NCBI RefSeq assembly: GCF_010726765.1
Contig: NZ_AP022601.1
Location: 5,642,001-5,706,000 of the forward strand
Reading direction: 5' to 3'
From: Mycobacterium gallinarum
GTDB taxonomy: Bacteria > Actinomycetota > Actinomycetes > Mycobacteriales > Mycobacteriaceae
DNA: 64,000 bases
The notes beneath the pieces were generated by a model. That model was not told the DNA's origin. It made no database searches and saw nothing but the letters and a program-made list of their open reading frames with translations. A program made the translations under genes and the position numbers. Shown piece after piece: positions 17,107 to 26,285 of the stretch (position 1 is its first letter; every line of letters starts with the position of its first letter).

Positions 17107-17566
17107 CCGCGCCGCCGGGACGGCGGAGCTTCCGACCGCCGAAGACACCATCGCCCTCGGTGCGCGGCTGGGAAGTGAACTGCGCGCCGGTGACGTCGTG
17201 GTGCTGTCCGGCCCGTTGGGTGCGGGAAAGACCGTGTTGGCCAAGGGTATTGCGCAGGCGATGGATGTCGACGGTCCGGTCGTGTCACCGACGTTCGTGT
17301 TGGCCCGTGTGCACCGGGCGCGTCGCGCCGACGCCCCCGCGATGATTCACGTCGACCTGTACCGGCTGCTCGACGACAACGCGGTCGACCTGCTCGCCGA
17401 ACTCGACTCGCTGGACCTCGACACCGATCTCGAGGATGCGGTCGTCGTCGTGGAGTGGGGAGAAGGACTGGCCGAACGGCTGTCCGACAGCCATCTGGAC
17501 ATCCGTCTCGAACGCGGCACCGACACCGAAGTGCGCACAGCGATGTGGCAGTGGAGCACGCCGTGA
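17099..17566 (+). CDS. tsaE: tRNA t6A biosynthesis ATPase TsaE
   Basis: A 155-residue P-loop ATPase that drives the TsaBDE complex in N6-threonylcarbamoyl-adenosine formation at tRNA position 37. Walker A GPLGAGKT is at 38-45. SPTFVLARVH and IHVDLYRL follow, then VVVEWGEG, all as in the family. It overlaps the hydrolase upstream and tsaB downstream (GTGA). The M. tuberculosis counterpart is Rv3422c. Confidence 0.93.
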   Translation: MADRAAGTAELPTAEDTIALGARLGSELRAGDVVVLSGPLGAGKTVLAKGIAQAMDVDGPVVSPTFVLARVHRARRADAPAMIHVDLYRLLDDNAVDLLAELDSLDLDTDLEDAVVVVEWGEGLAERLSDSHLDIRLERGTDTEVRTAMWQWSTP

Positions 17567-18159
17567 GCAGCCTGATCCTGGCGATCGACACCGCGACGCC
17601 CGCGGTCACCGCCGGGGTGGTCCGCCGGGACGGCGACACGATCGAGGTGCTGGCGCAGCGGGTCACAGTCGACGCCCGTGCGCACGCCGAGCAGCTGACC
17701 CCCAATGCGGTCGGCGCACTCGCCGACGCCGGGGTCGGCGTCGAGGATCTCGCGGCGGTCGTCGTCGGCTGTGGCCCCGGACCGTTCACCGGCCTGCGGG
17801 TCGGCATGGCCACCGCCGCGGCGTTCGGGCATGCGCTGGGTGTCCCGGTACACGGCGTGTGCAGCCTGGACGCGATCGCCATCGTGGGCGGTGGCAATCT
17901 GCTGGTGGTCACCGACGCGCGCAGGCGCGAGGTGTACTGGGCGCGCTACCGCGACGGGGTGCGCGTCGAGGGTCCAGCCGTCGCCGCGCCTGCCGACGTG
18001 CCCGGCGCGGAAGAGGCGCTCGCACAACCGCCCCGGCATCCCACCGCCGAGGGTCTGGTGCGCGCGGTCGCCGATTGGACGTCGCCGCCGGCGCCCCTGG
18101 TGCCGCTGTATCTGCGTCGCCCCGACGCGAAGACGTTGGCCGAGCGGGCGGCCCGATGA
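17563..18159 (+). CDS. tsaB: tRNA t6A biosynthesis protein TsaB
   Basis: A 198-residue member of the ASKHA fold that pairs with TsaD as a non-catalytic scaffold. The N-terminus SLILAIDTATPAVTAGVV and the central GCGPGPFTGLRVGMATA are diagnostic. GTG 17563 overlaps the tsaE stop, which fixes the start although the frame is open further upstream. Its stop overlaps rimI. Confidence 0.93.
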   Translation: MSSLILAIDTATPAVTAGVVRRDGDTIEVLAQRVTVDARAHAEQLTPNAVGALADAGVGVEDLAAVVVGCGPGPFTGLRVGMATAAAFGHALGVPVHGVCSLDAIAIVGGGNLLVVTDARRREVYWARYRDGVRVEGPAVAAPADVPGAEEALAQPPRHPTAEGLVRAVADWTSPPAPLVPLYLRRPDAKTLAERAAR

Positions 18160-18632
18160 CCGTCGTCTACGGAAAGCTGAAGCCCTCGGACGCCGCGCGG
18201 TGCGCCGAGCTGGAGTCCCTGCTGTTCGAGGGGGACGACCCGTGGCCGGAGCGGGCGTTTCTTGCCGAACTCAAGGCCAAGCACATCCACTACATCGCCG
18301 CACGCACGAAGGAAGAGACGGAAGACAAGCTGATCGGCTACGCCGGGATCGCGCGGCTGGGCCGAGTGCGCCCCTACGAGTACGAGATTCACACCATCGG
18401 CGTCGATCCGGCGTACCAGGGTCGGGGCATCGGACGGCGGCTGGTGACTGAAATCCTCGAATTAGCCTCCGGCAGCGTGGTTTTCCTCGAGGTACGTACC
18501 GACAATGTGCCCGCGATCAAACTTTATGAGAGCTTCGGCTTCGTCAACGTCGGTCTGCGTCGGCGCTATTACCGCGCCAGCGGTGCGGACGCCTATACGA
18601 TGAAGCGCCTTCCCCAAGGGAGCCCATCATGA
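18156..18632 (+). CDS. rimI: Ribosomal-protein-alanine N-acetyltransferase RimI
   Basis: A 158-residue GNAT acetyltransferase that transfers acetyl from acetyl-CoA to protein N-termini (ribosomal S18 in E. coli). The acetyl-CoA motif is [17 protein letters not shown]. The C-terminal [16 protein letters not shown] pattern, with its Tyr, is also typical. Length equals Rv3420c. It starts at ATG 18156 inside the tsaB stop and ends over the tsaD start. Clustering with tsa genes is common in actinobacteria. Confidence 0.93.
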   Translation: MTVVYGKLKPSDAARCAELESLLFEGDDPWPERAFLAELKAKHIHYIAARTKEETEDKLIGYAGIARLGRVRPYEYEIHTIGVDPAYQGRGIGRRLVTEILELASGSVVFLEVRTDNVPAIKLYESFGFVNVGLRRRYYRASGADAYTMKRLPQGSPS

Positions 18633-19654
18633 CGATCATCCTGGCCATCGAGAGCTCCTGTGACGAAACCGGCGTGGGCGTCGCCGAACTCGGTGCGGAT
18701 GGCACCGTGACGCTGCTCGCCGACGAGGTTGCCTCCAGCGTCGACGAGCACGCCCGCTTCGGCGGCGTGGTGCCCGAGATCGCGTCGCGTGCGCACCTGG
18801 AGGCGCTGGGACCGACGATGCGCCGTGCCCTGGAAACGGCCGGAGTGGCGAAGCCGGACATCGTCGCGGCGACCATCGGACCGGGTCTCGCCGGTGCATT
18901 GTTGGTGGGAGTGGCTGCGGCCAAGGCGTATTCGGCCGCATGGCAGGTGCCGTTCTACGCCGTCAACCATCTCGGGGGCCATCTGGCCGCCGATGTCTTC
19001 GACCACGGCCCGCTACCCGAGAGCGTGGGCCTGCTGGTGTCCGGCGGACACACCAACCTGTTGCACGTGCGCTCGCTGGGCGAACCGATCGTCGAGCTCG
19101 GCAGCACCGTCGACGACGCCGCGGGGGAGGCCTACGACAAGGTGGCGCGTCTGCTCGGGCTCGGGTACCCCGGCGGGAAGGTGCTCGACGATCTCGCCAG
19201 GACCGGGGACCGTAACGCGATCGCCTTTCCCCGCGGCATGACCGGACCGCGCGACGATCGGTTCGCGTTCAGCTTCTCCGGGCTCAAGACCGCCGTCGCC
19301 CGGTATGTCGAGAGCCACCCGGATGCTTCGCAAGCCGACGTCGCGGCCGGTTTCCAGGAAGCCGTGGCAGACGTGCTGACGCTGAGAGCAATCCGCGCCG
19401 CAAAGGAACTCGGCGTGTCGACATTGCTGATTGCCGGTGGGGTGGCGGCCAATTCGCGGCTGCGTGAGCTTGCCGAGCAGCGCTGCGCCGAAAACGATCT
19501 GACACTGCGCATCCCGCGGCAACGGTTCTGCACCGACAACGGTGCGATGATCGCATCGTTTGCGGCTCATCTGATCGCCGCGGGTGCGGCGCCGTCGCCG
19601 TTGGACGCGGCAAGCGATCCCGGTCTTCCGGTGGTGAAGGGACAGGTGGCGTGA
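18629..19654 (+). CDS. tsaD: tRNA threonylcarbamoyladenosine synthase TsaD
   Basis: A 341-residue catalytic subunit that moves the threonylcarbamoyl group onto A37 of ANN-decoding tRNAs. The metal ligands are in the HxxxH of NHLGGHLA (H114, H118). [12 protein letters not shown] starts the ASKHA fold. VSGGHTNL and [18 protein letters not shown] are family blocks, and the C-terminal CTDNGAMIA carries the third ligand. Formerly gcp; Rv3419c in M. tuberculosis. The threonylcarbamoyl-AMP synthase TsaC is not in this window. Confidence 0.96.
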   Translation: MTIILAIESSCDETGVGVAELGADGTVTLLADEVASSVDEHARFGGVVPEIASRAHLEALGPTMRRALETAGVAKPDIVAATIGPGLAGALLVGVAAAKAYSAAWQVPFYAVNHLGGHLAADVFDHGPLPESVGLLVSGGHTNLLHVRSLGEPIVELGSTVDDAAGEAYDKVARLLGLGYPGGKVLDDLARTGDRNAIAFPRGMTGPRDDRFAFSFSGLKTAVARYVESHPDASQADVAAGFQEAVADVLTLRAIRAAKELGVSTLLIAGGVAANSRLRELAEQRCAENDLTLRIPRQRFCTDNGAMIASFAAHLIAAGAAPSPLDAASDPGLPVVKGQVA

Positions 19655-20094
19655 GCGACAAGTTGGACATCACCGAGTTGCTCTACCGCTACGCCGAATT
19701 CATCGACGCGGGCGACTTCGACGGCGTCGGAGCGCTGCTGTCGAAGGCCTCGTTCGGCGGCACCGGACCCCAGGGAGTCTCCGGTGCGGACAACATCGCC
19801 AAGCTGTTCGCGGCCACCACCCGGCGTTATCCCGACCATGGCAACACGCCCCGGACACGTCACCTCGTGCTGAATCCGATCATCGACCTCGCCGACAACA
19901 CGGCGACCGCGCGCTCCACGTTCTGCGTTGTCCAAGACACCGAGTCCGTGCCGATCCAGCCGATCGTCGTGGGGCGGTACTTCGACACGTTCGGCCGTGA
20001 CGCCGACGGCTGGCATTTCACCGAGCGCAAGGTGGAGATCCAAATGCTCGGCAATGTGTCTGATCACTTAATGGTCGATCCGACCAAGTTCTGA
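19651..20094 (+). CDS. NTF2/SnoaL-like protein
   Basis: A 147-residue cone-shaped NTF2-like fold: [25 protein letters not shown] gives the N-terminal helices, followed by strands around [25 protein letters not shown] and [14 protein letters not shown]. Family members range from isomerases and dehydratases to small-molecule binders. GTG 19651 overlaps the tsaD stop, so it ends the alr-tsa transcript. Function is not predictable from position. Confidence 0.75.
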   Translation: MSDKLDITELLYRYAEFIDAGDFDGVGALLSKASFGGTGPQGVSGADNIAKLFAATTRRYPDHGNTPRTRHLVLNPIIDLADNTATARSTFCVVQDTESVPIQPIVVGRYFDTFGRDADGWHFTERKVEIQMLGNVSDHLMVDPTKF

Positions 20095-20114
20095 GCGTCG
20101 CTGCGGCAGACTGC

Positions 20115-21113
20115 GTGGGCGTGCACTACGACCTGCGCCTGCGACCCGAACAGCCGCCGACTCCGGCGCCGGATGCGTTCACCATCCACCACCGAGAGGT
20201 CGCGCCGAGCGAGGGCCGCGACGGGTTGTCCCTTGCCTTCGTCCAGGAGGGGAGCGGTGGCTATCCGCTGCTCCTCCTGCACGGCTACCCCGAGACGAAG
20301 CGCATCTGGTGGCGCAATATCGGTCCGCTTGCCGAGGCCGGCTACGAGGTGATCGTCCCCGACCTGCGTGGCTTCGGCGATTCAGACCTGTCGTCAGAGG
20401 ATGTGTACGACCTGGCGGCGTGGAGCCGGGACCTGTACCTGCTGGTGCACGATGTGCTTGGCCATGAGCGATGTGGCGTGGTCGGTGGCGACCTCGGCGG
20501 CGCCATCGCGTGCGATCTTCTCCACCGCTATCCGGGATTCGTGGAGAAGTTCGTGTTCTTCGACTCCGTGCCGCCGTTCCTGTTCAAAGAGTTCGAGGCG
20601 GCCGGAATAGACGTGGCGTCCATCCGCGGCATAGCCGATGGTCCGACGGCCGACTACCGCTACCGGCAGGGCGTGACACCCGATGACCTGGCGGCAGATC
20701 TTGATACCCCGGCCAAGCGCCGGCGCTACATCTCCGAGTTCTATGGACATCGGTTGTGGGCCTCACCAGGCACGTTCACCGCAGCCGATGCGGATTTCAT
20801 GGCCGAACCGTTCTCGACCGAAGAGCGGCTTCGCGCAAGCTGGGCGTGCTATCAGCTCATGCACGGACGGAAGATGAGCGAGCCGCCGATCCTCGATCGC
20901 AAGGTCGACGTGCCCACCCTGATCCTCTACGGCATGGACGACCAGGTGATCGGTCCCGATTTCCTGCACACGTGCGAGGTGGCCTTCACCGACCGAGCGG
21001 GTCCGATTGTGGTGCCGGGCGCGGGCCACTTCCTGCAGTGGGAGCGCGCCGACCTGTTCAACCCGCTGGTCACTGCCTTCTTCGGGGACCTGCGTGTTCG
21101 CTTTACGAGATAG
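20115..21113 (+). CDS. Epoxide hydrolase/haloacid dehalogenase-like alpha/beta hydrolase
   Basis: A 332-residue hydrolase whose elbow VGGDLGGAIA has Asp (D126) as nucleophile. This places it with epoxide hydrolases and fluoroacetate/haloalkane dehalogenases rather than esterases. HGYPE (56-60) is the oxyanion loop. YGMDDQVIG gives the acid and PGAGHFLQWERADL the base. DLRGFGDSD is also typical. It starts at GTG 20115, 20 bases after the previous stop, and ends just ahead of the groES operator. The exact substrate cannot be chosen from sequence. Confidence 0.8.
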   Translation: MGVHYDLRLRPEQPPTPAPDAFTIHHREVAPSEGRDGLSLAFVQEGSGGYPLLLLHGYPETKRIWWRNIGPLAEAGYEVIVPDLRGFGDSDLSSEDVYDLAAWSRDLYLLVHDVLGHERCGVVGGDLGGAIACDLLHRYPGFVEKFVFFDSVPPFLFKEFEAAGIDVASIRGIADGPTADYRYRQGVTPDDLAADLDTPAKRRRYISEFYGHRLWASPGTFTAADADFMAEPFSTEERLRASWACYQLMHGRKMSEPPILDRKVDVPTLILYGMDDQVIGPDFLHTCEVAFTDRAGPIVVPGAGHFLQWERADLFNPLVTAFFGDLRVRFTR

Positions 21114-21128
21114 GCATAGGCCGATCTT

Positions 21129-21160
21129 GAGTGCTAGCACTCTCATGTATAGAGTGCTAG
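21129..21160 (+). promoter_or_regulatory. CIRCE (HrcA) operator with an extra half-site, groES promoter
   Basis: CTAGCACTC (21134-21142), nine bases, then GAGTGCTAG (21152-21160) is a standard CIRCE element. A third half-site GAGTGCTAG (21129-21137) overlaps the first and forms the 14-bp palindrome GAGTGCTAGCACTC. TATAGA at 21148-21153, inside the spacer, is a plausible -10, so HrcA binding would block RNA polymerase. Confidence 0.88.
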
Positions 21161-21243
21161 GTGGCAGACGCGCCCAAACCCTGCGCCGGCACCCGCGACG
21201 ACGGAGCGAGGCACGGACGTTATGCCGAACACCTGGTAATTGA

Positions 21244-21265
21244 GACCCCGGGATCCCCCGGGGTC
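21244..21265 (+). promoter_or_regulatory. Strong hairpin in the groES leader
   Basis: GACCCCGGG and CCCGGGGTC form a perfect 9-bp stem around a 4-base loop. It lies 16 bases ahead of the groES Shine-Dalgarno site, inside a leader of about 135 bases. There is no U-run, so it is not a classic terminator. It may stabilise or tune the mRNA. Confidence 0.55.
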
Positions 21266-21295
21266 GACAACCCGAAATTAGTGGAGGGCTCCATC

Positions 21296-21598
21296 GTGGC
21301 GAGCGTGAACATCAAGCCACTCGAGGACAAGATCCTCGTACAGGCCAACGAGGCCGAGACCACGACCGCTTCCGGTCTGGTCATCCCCGACACCGCCAAA
21401 GAGAAGCCCCAGGAGGGCACCGTCGTCGCAGTTGGCCCCGGCCGCTGGGACGAGGACGGCGAGAAGCGCATCCCCCTGGACGTTTCCGAAGGCGACACCG
21501 TCATCTACAGCAAGTACGGCGGCACCGAGATCAAGTACAACGGCGAGGAGTACCTGATTCTCTCCGCTCGCGACGTGCTGGCTGTCGTCAACAAGTAA
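21296..21598 (+). CDS. groES: Co-chaperonin GroES (Hsp10)
   Basis: A 100-residue lid protein of the chaperonin, nearly identical over its length to the M. tuberculosis protein (Rv3418c) as I recall it: [13 protein letters not shown], the mobile-loop segment [19 protein letters not shown], and [22 protein letters not shown] choose GTG 21296 because GGAGG stands nine bases before it and it gives the family length. The frame upstream is open but corresponds to the leader with its hairpin. Heat-shock control comes from the CIRCE site. Confidence 0.97.
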   Translation: MASVNIKPLEDKILVQANEAETTTASGLVIPDTAKEKPQEGTVVAVGPGRWDEDGEKRIPLDVSEGDTVIYSKYGGTEIKYNGEEYLILSARDVLAVVNK

Positions 21599-21610
21599 GC
21601 ACCCGTGTCC

Positions 21611-21651
21611 CGCCCCGGAGCTTCCCGTATAGACGGGTGAGTTCCGGGGCG
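21611..21651 (+). promoter_or_regulatory. Large hairpin between groES and groEL1
   Basis: CGCCCCGGA (21611-21619) pairs with TCCGGGGCG (21643-21651), and CCCGT/ACGGG (21624-21628 with 21633-21637) pair inside it. It stands 12 bases after the groES stop. No U-run follows. Such an intercistronic stem could mark mRNA processing and so set different GroES and GroEL1 levels. Confidence 0.6.
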
Positions 21652-21700
21652 GCACTCGTTTCGAGTCGTTTCGAGTCAGTTTCAGTCAGTAAGGACATTC

Positions 21701-23326
21701 ATGAGCAAGCAGATCGAGTTCAACGAAACTGCGCGCCGGGCAATGGAAGCCGGGGTCGACAAGCTCGCCGACGCCGTGCGGATCACGCTGGGGCCGCGCG
21801 GTCGCCACGTGGTGCTGGCCAAGGCGTACGGCGGTCCGGTGGTGACCAACGACGGCGTCACCATCGCTCGCGAGATCGAGCTGGAAGACCCGTTCGAGAA
21901 CCTCGGCGCCCAGCTGGTCAAGTCGGTCGCCACCAAGACCAACGACGTGGCAGGTGACGGCACGACCACCGCGACGGTGCTCGCACAGGCCATCATCAAG
22001 GCCGGCCTGCGCAACGTGGCCGCGGGTGCCAACCCGATCGCATTGGGCCTCGGCATCAGCAAGGCCGCCGATGCGGTCTGCGAGGCGCTGCTCGCGGCCG
22101 CGACGCCGGTCAGCGACAAGAAGGCCATCGCCCAGGTCGCCACGGTGTCCTCCCGCGATGAGCAGGTCGGTGAGCTGGTGGGCGAGGCCATGACCACGGT
22201 CGGCGTCGATGGTGTGGTGACGGTCGAGGAGTCCTCGACGTTGAACACCGAGCTCGAGGTCACCGAGGGCGTCGGCTTCGACAAGGGTTACATCTCCGCG
22301 TACTTCATCACCGACTTCGATGCACAGGAAGCCGTGCTCGAGGACGCGTTGGTGCTGCTGCACCGCGAGAAGATCAGCTCGCTGCCTGATCTGCTTCCGC
22401 TGCTGGAGAAGGTCGCCGAGTCGGGCAAGCCGCTGCTGATCGTCGCCGAGGACGTCGAGGGTGAACCCCTTTCGACGTTGGTGGTCAACGCGATTCGCAA
22501 GACGCTGAAGGCCGTTGCCGTCAAGGCGCCGTTCTTCGGCGACCGCCGAAAGGCGTTCCTCGAGGATCTGGCGATCGTCACCGGCGGACAGGTCGTCAAC
22601 CCCGACGTCGGTCTGGCGCTGCGCGAGGTCGGCCTGGAGGTGCTGGGTACCGCACGCCGGGTCGTCGTCGACAAGGACAGCACCGTCATCGTCGACGGCG
22701 GTGGCACGGCGGAAGCCATCGATGGTCGCAAGGCGCAGTTGCGCTCGGAGATCGAGGCATCCGATTCCGACTGGGATCGCGAGAAGCTCGAAGAGCGTCT
22801 GGCCAAGCTGTCCGGTGGCGTCGCCGTCATCCGGGTCGGCGCGGCCACCGAGACCGACCTGAAGAAGCGCAAGGAAGCGGTCGAGGACGCGGTGTCGGCA
22901 GCCAAGGCGGCCGTCGAGGAGGGCATCGTCGCCGGTGGCGGCGCGGCGCTCGTCCAGGCCGGTTCGGTGCTCGGCCCGCTGCGCGAGTCGCTCTCCGGTG
23001 ACGAGGCGCTGGGCGTAGGCGTCTTCGCCTCCGCGTTGACGGCGCCGCTGTACTGGATCGCGACCAACGCCGGGCTCGACGGCTCGGTCGTGGTGAACAA
23101 GGTGTCCGAACTGCCCGCCGGGCAGGGCTTCAACGCGGCGACGCTCGCATACGGCGATCTGGCTGCAGACGGCGTCGTGGACCCGGTCAAGGTCACCCGG
23201 TCAGCGGTGCAGAACGCAGCGTCGGTTGCGCGAATGGTGCTGACGACCGAGACGGCGATCGTCGAGAAGCCGGCCGAGTCGGAGGACGACGGCCATGGCC
23301 ACGGCCACGGTCATCACCATCACTAG
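21701..23326 (+). CDS. groEL1: Chaperonin GroEL1
   Basis: A 541-residue Hsp60 chaperonin. The ATP site [14 protein letters not shown] and the equatorial-domain sequence are standard. The C-terminus [13 protein letters not shown] replaces the usual Gly-Met tail and marks the mycobacterial GroEL1 paralogue, linked in M. smegmatis to mycolic-acid synthesis during biofilm growth and able to bind metal. The housekeeping GroEL2 would be elsewhere. It follows groES by 102 bases under the same CIRCE control. AAGGA precedes ATG 21701. Confidence 0.97.
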   Translation: MSKQIEFNETARRAMEAGVDKLADAVRITLGPRGRHVVLAKAYGGPVVTNDGVTIAREIELEDPFENLGAQLVKSVATKTNDVAGDGTTTATVLAQAIIKAGLRNVAAGANPIALGLGISKAADAVCEALLAAATPVSDKKAIAQVATVSSRDEQVGELVGEAMTTVGVDGVVTVEESSTLNTELEVTEGVGFDKGYISAYFITDFDAQEAVLEDALVLLHREKISSLPDLLPLLEKVAESGKPLLIVAEDVEGEPLSTLVVNAIRKTLKAVAVKAPFFGDRRKAFLEDLAIVTGGQVVNPDVGLALREVGLEVLGTARRVVVDKDSTVIVDGGGTAEAIDGRKAQLRSEIEASDSDWDREKLEERLAKLSGGVAVIRVGAATETDLKKRKEAVEDAVSAAKAAVEEGIVAGGGAALVQAGSVLGPLRESLSGDEALGVGVFASALTAPLYWIATNAGLDGSVVVNKVSELPAGQGFNAATLAYGDLAADGVVDPVKVTRSAVQNAASVARMVLTTETAIVEKPAESEDDGHGHGHGHHHH

Positions 23327-23340
23327 CTAGTTCTCTACAG

Positions 23341-23374
23341 ACACCCCCGGTCCTGATGGGCCGGGGGTGTTTGC
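23341..23374 (+). terminator. Intrinsic terminator after groEL1
   Basis: ACACCCCCGG and CCGGGGGTGT form a perfect 10-bp stem with a 10-base loop, followed by a short T run. It ends 14 bases or so past the groEL1 stop. The rest of 23375-23603 is intergenic and shows no other structure I can support. Confidence 0.88.
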
Positions 23375-23603
23375 TATGCAACGCCCAGATTGTTACTGAG
23401 CCGGGCTGGGCCCGACCAAGAATCTTCGTCGGCGACGCTTGGGCAGCGACCTAGGTCGTGTGGCTTGCAAATGCGCAAGTTCGGCATCATTGCCAGCCGA
23501 AACGAGATAAGTTTGCCCCGCTGGAACAAAGCCGTAGTCGGTGGCGGGGCGAGCCGGGGGTAGGGGTTCGGGTTGCTTCGCAATTCGAGAAGAGAGACAA
23601 GAG

Positions 23604-23954
23604 ATGAACAGGATGTTGAAGAAACTCACGATCAGCATCGTGATGGCGGCTCTCGCCCTGATTGGGCTGACCGCCGCCCCGGCCAACGCACAAGACCGCC
23701 ACGTCGAAGTCATCAACGAAACGCAGCACGCGATCGTGCAGTTCTTCGCCTCGAACGTCGACCGAGGCACCTGGGAGGAGGACATTCTCGGCGAGGACGT
23801 CCTGCCGGTCGGCCAGTCGGTGAACATCAACATCGATGACGGCAGCGGGGCGTGCCTATACGACTTCAAGGCCGTGTTCGAGGACGGCGAGGAGCTGGTG
23901 CGCACCGGCATAGACGTATGCACCACAACGACATATACCTACACGGAAGGCTGA
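23604..23954 (+). CDS. Small secreted protein
   Basis: A 116-residue protein with a Sec signal peptide (MNRMLKKLTISIVMAALALIG, cleavage likely after APANA near residue 29). The mature part begins QDRHVEVINETQHAIVQFFASN and has two Cys (SGACLYDF and DVCTTTT) that could form one disulfide. Similar small exported proteins with a WEEDILG-DVLP-GQSV pattern occur in various proteobacteria. Their role is unknown to me. AGAGAGACAAGAG precedes ATG 23604. It stands alone on its strand, convergent with the next gene. Confidence 0.72.
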   Translation: MNRMLKKLTISIVMAALALIGLTAAPANAQDRHVEVINETQHAIVQFFASNVDRGTWEEDILGEDVLPVGQSVNINIDDGSGACLYDFKAVFEDGEELVRTGIDVCTTTTYTYTEG

Positions 23955-24006
23955 GATAGGCGTTCACGCAGGTCTTTTGGTTACTGCTCCTGCCGATTGA
24001 GCCCCC

Positions 24007-24504
24007 CTACCGGGGTGTGGGCTGAACGGAGACGAGCCGGTACGAACCCGGCTGGGCGTCGTCGCCAGTGAAGCGGACCACCAGGACATCTGGCGGGAAC
24101 TGGCTGGCCAGGTCATTCAGTGTCCTGGGCAGGAACGCCTGGGCCTTGGCATTGCCGTACCAGTTCGGGTTGGACGGATCGACGCTGAGGGCGTTCACGC
24201 TGTCGATCGTCTCGTCCCAGCGTTGTATCGGGTGCGGCCGGGCGTCGCCGAAGCCCACCGACGTCAGGTAGGCATCTCCTTGTCCCGCAACGGTAATCGC
24301 AGTTCCGCCTCCGACGGGTGTGCCGGTGATCGTCCCATTGACGGCATCGGCCGTCACCGATGTCATCCGCACGGTGCACACGTCGTCGACGACGCTCGGC
24401 GGCACACAGAAACCGGGCAGCGGGTCAGCGTGGGCCGGGGCGATGTTCAGGGCGGCAGACAATGCCAAGAGCGACATGGCCGCGCCGATCCTTTCAGGCG
24501 TCAC
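24007..24504 (-). CDS. Secreted hypothetical protein
   Basis: A 165-residue protein with a signal peptide (MSLLALSAALNIAPAHA, cleavage near residue 26). The mature chain begins DPLPGFCVPPSVVDDVCTVR, with two Cys likely in a disulfide, and has beta-rich sequence (NGTITGTPVGGGTAITVAG). Start is GTG 24504 or ATG 24477. It is divergent from the next secreted-protein gene, with 44 bases between starts. I do not recognise a family with known function. Confidence 0.65.
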   Translation of the reverse strand: MTPERIGAAMSLLALSAALNIAPAHADPLPGFCVPPSVVDDVCTVRMTSVTADAVNGTITGTPVGGGTAITVAGQGDAYLTSVGFGDARPHPIQRWDETIDSVNALSVDPSNPNWYGNAKAQAFLPRTLNDLASQFPPDVLVVRFTGDDAQPGSYRLVSVQPTPR

Positions 24505-24548
24505 AGGAATGTATTCGGTGCGCTGACCTGAAGAGTTACGCTGCCGAG

Positions 24549-24908
24549 GTGATCAGGCGGTACGCGCTGGCCGGACTTGTCGCCACACTGGCTGCGGTCG
24601 CGTTCGTGTCGCGTGCGAGTGCCGCCCCGCTGGACCCGATCCCGGGCAACGGCTTCTTTCTCGTCGGTCCTGATATCGCGCCGGGTCTTTACCAAACCGC
24701 CGGTTCGGCCTCGACGTTTGGCGTATGGATCAACGACGTGCCGACCGTGGACTCGATGTGCGCGTGGTTCGCGTACAGCACGCCCGACACCAACAAAGAC
24801 CACGTGGTCGCCACGAACATGTCGATCGGTCCGATGTTCGCGAATGTCAACGCCGAAGTGAAGGCCTTCGAATCGCGGAACTGCCAACCCTGGACCCGGG
24901 TGCCCTGA
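24549..24908 (+). CDS. Small secreted hypothetical protein
   Basis: A 119-residue exported protein: signal peptide IRRYALAGLVATLAAVAFVS with cleavage near SRASA-APL. The mature part has GNGFFLVGPDIAPGLYQTAG, a pattern seen in small mycobacterial envelope proteins, and two Cys (DSMCAWF, RNCQPW). GTG 24549 is the start that places the signal peptide at the N-terminus. Function is unknown. Confidence 0.68.
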   Translation: MIRRYALAGLVATLAAVAFVSRASAAPLDPIPGNGFFLVGPDIAPGLYQTAGSASTFGVWINDVPTVDSMCAWFAYSTPDTNKDHVVATNMSIGPMFANVNAEVKAFESRNCQPWTRVP

Positions 24909-24947
24909 AAGTGAATGACAAACCGGTAGCCGGGGTATCCCGGCCCA

Positions 24948-25268
24948 ATGGCGGAGCATGAAGGCGGCCAATGGAACGTCGCCACGAAGAAGAACACGGT
25001 CTATCTCGAGCGGGTATCCGAGGACGGCGAGCGGCTCATCGACGACTCGTTGGCGCCGGAGGAGGCCCGTCAACTGGCGAGGCTGCTGACGAAACATGCC
25101 GACGGCATCAGCGAATCGGGTGCAGACACCACGGACGACGACGACACCAAGGACGAGTCTGATGAAGGCTCGGAGGAGGATGACGGCTCTGAGGAGGATG
25201 ACGACTCGGGCGATGACGACTCGGATGATGACGACAAGTCCGAGGACTCTGACGAGTCGAAAGACTAG
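24948..25268 (+). CDS. Protein with conserved N-terminus and long acidic tail
   Basis: A 106-residue cytoplasmic protein. Residues 1-55 look folded (WNVATKKNTVYLERVSEDGERLIDDSLAPEEARQLARLL). Residues 60-106 are almost only Asp, Glu, Ser, Thr and Lys, and must be disordered and strongly negative. Acidic tails of this kind often bind basic partners such as nucleoid proteins or ribosomal tails. ATG 24948 follows the previous gene by 39 bases. I cannot name a family. Confidence 0.68.
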   Translation: MAEHEGGQWNVATKKNTVYLERVSEDGERLIDDSLAPEEARQLARLLTKHADGISESGADTTDDDDTKDESDEGSEEDDGSEEDDDSGDDDSDDDDKSEDSDESKD

Positions 25269-25297
25269 TCCCAGCTTCATATCTCGACCCTGAACTG

Positions 25298-26218
25298 ATG
25301 CGAGCGATCATCGCGCGCGACCGCGCTGCCGGGGTGCACGGCCTAGCGCTGGGGGAGATGCCGTACCCGCACGCCGCGGAGAACGATGTCGTCGTCCGAG
25401 TGCACGCGGCGGGGTTCACACCGGGCGAGCTCGACTGGCCGGGCACCTGGACCGACCGGGCCGGACGTGACAGGGCACCGACCATCCCCGGGCACGAGGT
25501 CTCCGGGGTCGTCGCCGAACTCGGCTACGGGACGACGGGTTTGACGGTCGGCCAACGAGTCTTCGGGATCACCGACTGGTGCCGAAATGGCACGCTGGCC
25601 GAATTCGTGGCAGTCGAGGCTCGCAATCTTGCGCCGCTGTCGTCGGGAGTCGACCACACCGTGGCTGCGGCACTGCCGATTTCGGGCCTCACCGCGTGGC
25701 AGGGACTGTTCCTTCACGGGCGGCTCTGCGCCGGGCAGACGGTGCTGATTCACGGCGCTGCCGGCGGTGTCGGTTCGATGGCGGTACAACTCGCGCTCGA
25801 GGCGGGGGCGCGGGTCATCGGTACGGGACGCGCGGCCGATCGTGACGTGGCGCTGGGACTAGGCGCAGAAGTTTTCGCGGACCTGGATGAAGGTCGGCTT
25901 GAAGACGTCGGCGCAGTGGACATGGTGTTCGACGTGATCGGTGGTGAGATCCTCCGCCGCTCGGCTGCGTTGGTCCGACCTGACGGTGCACTCGTCAGCA
26001 TCGCCGAACCGCCGCCCAGCCCGCCCGACAATGTTCGCGCCATATTCTTCGTCGTCGAGCCCGATCGTGCGGCACTCGCCGAATTGGAGCTCAGGCTGCG
26101 GGACGGGCGGATCGCGCCACGCGTCGCGACGATACGACCCCTCGACGATGCCGCCGCCGCGTTCGATCCGACGCGTCGTGGCCGGGGTAAGACCATCATC
26201 CGCGTGATTGACGTTTGA
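25298..26218 (+). CDS. MDR-type NADP-dependent oxidoreductase (quinone oxidoreductase-like)
   Basis: A 306-residue medium-chain dehydrogenase/reductase of the zinc-free quinone-oxidoreductase type. The N-terminal GroES-like domain contains PGHEVSGVVAELG. The NADP-binding Rossmann motif is HGAAGGVGSMAVQLA, with two-Gly AxxGVG spacing. No Cys cluster for structural zinc is present. It probably reduces quinones or alpha,beta-unsaturated carbonyls with NADPH. It follows the acidic-tail gene by 29 bases. Confidence 0.85.
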   Translation: MRAIIARDRAAGVHGLALGEMPYPHAAENDVVVRVHAAGFTPGELDWPGTWTDRAGRDRAPTIPGHEVSGVVAELGYGTTGLTVGQRVFGITDWCRNGTLAEFVAVEARNLAPLSSGVDHTVAAALPISGLTAWQGLFLHGRLCAGQTVLIHGAAGGVGSMAVQLALEAGARVIGTGRAADRDVALGLGAEVFADLDEGRLEDVGAVDMVFDVIGGEILRRSAALVRPDGALVSIAEPPPSPPDNVRAIFFVVEPDRAALAELELRLRDGRIAPRVATIRPLDDAAAAFDPTRRGRGKTIIRVIDV

Positions 26219-26285
26219 CCTCGTTGACTGCCTATCCAACCAGCGAAAATGGTCGAACTTCACAGCTAATGGCATGGTGGCTGCC

